Assembly (NCBI RefSeq): GCF_001426565.1
Contig: NZ_LMFA01000024.1
Coordinates: 124,873-188,872 of the forward strand
From: Rhizobium sp. Root482
Lineage (GTDB): Bacteria; Pseudomonadota; Alphaproteobacteria; Rhizobiales; Rhizobiaceae
DNA: 64,000 nucleotides
Direction of reading: 5' to 3'
The translations under genes were made by a program, and so were the position numbers. Shown here piece by piece: positions 62,778 to 64,000 of the stretch. The notes beneath the pieces were generated by a model. The model was not told where the DNA came from. It was given only the letters and a program-made list of their open reading frames with translations, and did no database searches. Within the stretch, counting starts at the first letter, position 1. Every line of letters begins with the position of its first letter.

Positions 62778-62840
62778 CGGACACCCCGTGGTTCACGTGC
62801 GGGAGTCTAGCGCAGGGTCGTTACGGAACCGTTACGTGAT

Positions 62841-63431
62841 TCACAGTCGCGAGATGTCTTTCTCGATTCGTGTCAGATGCGCCGCGCGTTTCTCCGCGGT
62901 GGCCCGGTCCATATCGTGCAGCGCGATCATCCGGAAATTGAGCTTCCTGGCGCAGAAGGCGGCAATGCCGCGTTTCAGGAGCCGCCGGACCGGATTGCCC
63001 ATATAGAGCCTGACCACCCACCAGGGCGATCCTGTTGTCGTCAGCGCCCAGAACAGCTTGATATGGGTGAGCCGGGGAATGATGCGGCCACCGGTCGCCT
63101 CGTGGTCGAAGGCGATGCCGGGCGCAAAGACACGGTCGAAAAAGCCCTTGAGGATGGCGGGGAAATTGAACCACCATTGCGGAAAGACCAGGATCAGCCC
63201 GTCCGCCGCCAGCAGGCGCTCGACATAGCCATCGACTGCGGATGTGTCGTAGGGCCTGTCGAAATAGCCTCGCCGTTCGCTTTCGCTGAGCAGCGGATCG
63301 AATTTCTCCGCGTAGAGATCGATGAGGTCGACGCTGTGGCCGTTCCGCTCCAGCGCCGCCTTTGCCGTGGCAGCCGTGCCGGCTGCAAAACTATCGGCGA
63401 GCGGATGGGCAAGGATGATGAGGATGCGCAT
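62841..63431 (-). CDS. NAD(P)H-dependent quinone/FMN oxidoreductase, flavodoxin_2 fold
   Basis: A 196-residue flavoprotein-like enzyme. It starts MRILIILAHPLADSFAAGTA (phosphate-binding loop), has the VFPQWWFNFPAILKGFFDRV motif for flavin binding, and the LTTTGSPWWVV segment. This pattern is shared by KefF/MdaB/NQO-type quinone reductases. It may protect against quinone redox cycling. No partner K+ channel is adjacent, so KefF is not claimed. Confidence 0.9.
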   Translation of the reverse strand: MRILIILAHPLADSFAAGTAATAKAALERNGHSVDLIDLYAEKFDPLLSESERRGYFDRPYDTSAVDGYVERLLAADGLILVFPQWWFNFPAILKGFFDRVFAPGIAFDHEATGGRIIPRLTHIKLFWALTTTGSPWWVVRLYMGNPVRRLLKRGIAAFCARKLNFRMIALHDMDRATAEKRAAHLTRIEKDISRL

Positions 63432-63456
63432 GGGGCTATTCCCGAAGGCGGTACGT

Positions 63457-63999
63457 TCAGAACAAGCTGCCCTGTTTCGGCGGATCGGCCGGGGTCGGTT
63501 TTTCGGGCCGCTTCTTCTGTGAAGGTGGCGTCGTCGTCCCCTCGGTCGTCACGGCATTGATCGATCCGTCGGCGAATTCCACGGCAATGGCCTGATGGAG
63601 GGAAAGGGCGGCAGCCGATTTCACCGGCAGGCCGGAACCGTCGCGCACCAGCGCATAGCCGCGTTTCAACACATTGCGATAGGAAAGCGACTGGAGGATG
63701 CGATCCTGCGCCATGACCTCGCCGCGCCAGCGCCTGAGATCGCCGGCGAGCGCCCCGTCCGCCTTTCCCATGAGACCGGCAACCCGGTCCCTCGACCGGT
63801 GGATTTGCCCGACCAGCCGCGCCGGCAGCGCGCGCAGGGCCGCATCCGCCGATGAGATCCGTGTCTCGAAGCGCTGGATCGAGCGTTCGACCACGCGTTC
63901 GGCGCGGATCATCCGCTCCTCGATCGTCCTGCGGCGCTCAGAAATGCGGTTCGAAAGCATGTCCGGGCGCAAGTGCGCCGCCATGCGTTCGAACAGACG
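63457..63999 (-). CDS. xseA: Exodeoxyribonuclease VII large subunit (C-terminal part)
   Basis: Only the last 180 residues are in the window; the gene continues past the right edge. The visible part is helical and Arg-rich (RPDMLSNRISERRRTIEERM and ERSIQRFETRISSADAALRA), the coiled-coil of XseA. Then comes the typical C-terminus LQSLSYRNVLKRGYALVRDG, with VEFADGSINAVTTEG. It ends in a Pro/Lys-rich tail finishing GSLF. The catalytic OB-fold and nuclease core are outside. It degrades single-stranded DNA to oligonucleotides together with XseB. Confidence 0.93.
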   Translation of the reverse strand, partial: RLFERMAAHLRPDMLSNRISERRRTIEERMIRAERVVERSIQRFETRISSADAALRALPARLVGQIHRSRDRVAGLMGKADGALAGDLRRWRGEVMAQDRILQSLSYRNVLKRGYALVRDGSGLPVKSAAALSLHQAIAVEFADGSINAVTTEGTTTPPSQKKRPEKPTPADPPKQGSLF

Positions 64000-64000
64000 C

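Overview
The window reads as a chromosomal segment of a Rhizobiaceae alphaproteobacterium (Rhizobium, Agrobacterium, Neorhizobium or Ensifer type). The grounds are high GC, the core gene content and order (RND pump with TetR, polA, a small RNA, marR, then a PBP1A-type penicillin-binding protein, dnaK, dnaJ, recF, moeB, nth, ada, gpmA, dapB, glk, mgsA, mepA, yejABEF), and an alpha-r7-like sRNA between polA and a MarR gene. Genus is an inference; no rRNA or tRNA gene was seen.

Layout. 1-13.9 kb is core: the tail of a sugar-type ABC ATPase; an RND efflux adaptor and pump followed by their TetR regulator; polA on the minus strand; an sRNA; a MarR regulator; an M20 peptidase; an LPG-synthase-type membrane protein; a small secreted protein; a cold-shock protein with a long leader; and a glycine-rich DUF1236-type protein. 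13,981-32,779 is an 18.8-kb integrated element bounded by a perfect 14-bp direct repeat, TTAACGCCCCCTTA. It was inserted between the DUF1236 gene and the PBP gene. 32.8-64 kb is core again: PBP1A, dnaK-dnaJ (a heat-shock type promoter precedes dnaK), a GST-like protein, recF, moeB-like, a GNAT, a hydroxyacid dehydrogenase, an SH3 protein, adenosine kinase, a divergent glyoxalase/TetR pair with two matching operators, nth, DUF2244, ada, a RIME-like palindromic repeat, gpmA, dapB, an MsbA-like exporter, glk, mgsA, mepA, the yejABEF microcin/peptide importer, a second hydroxyacid dehydrogenase, a marR-NlpC/P60 pair, a flavodoxin-fold oxidoreductase, and the C-terminal part of xseA.

The element is phage-like but stripped down. 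From left to right it holds: a RepA-type helicase ATPase; an array of seven GTGCCGCA repeats in 146 bp directly after it (a candidate replication origin); small proteins on both strands; a strong sigma70-type promoter driving a cluster that ends in an HK97-type prohead protease; a beta-helix tailspike; a minus-strand O-acetyltransferase; an unknown membrane protein; an AT-rich, tightly overlapping three-gene operon ending in an HNH nuclease; a DEDDh exonuclease fused to a BRCT domain; a divergent control region; an Xis-like small protein; and a tyrosine integrase broken by a frameshift. No terminase, portal, major capsid or tail-tube gene was recognised, so it looks like a satellite or a decayed prophage.

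The best candidate for an undescribed system is the operon at 26.3-28.35 kb (unknown protein, small helical protein, HNH nuclease) next to the exonuclease-BRCT gene. It sits where phage-borne defence genes usually sit. That function is inference from context only.
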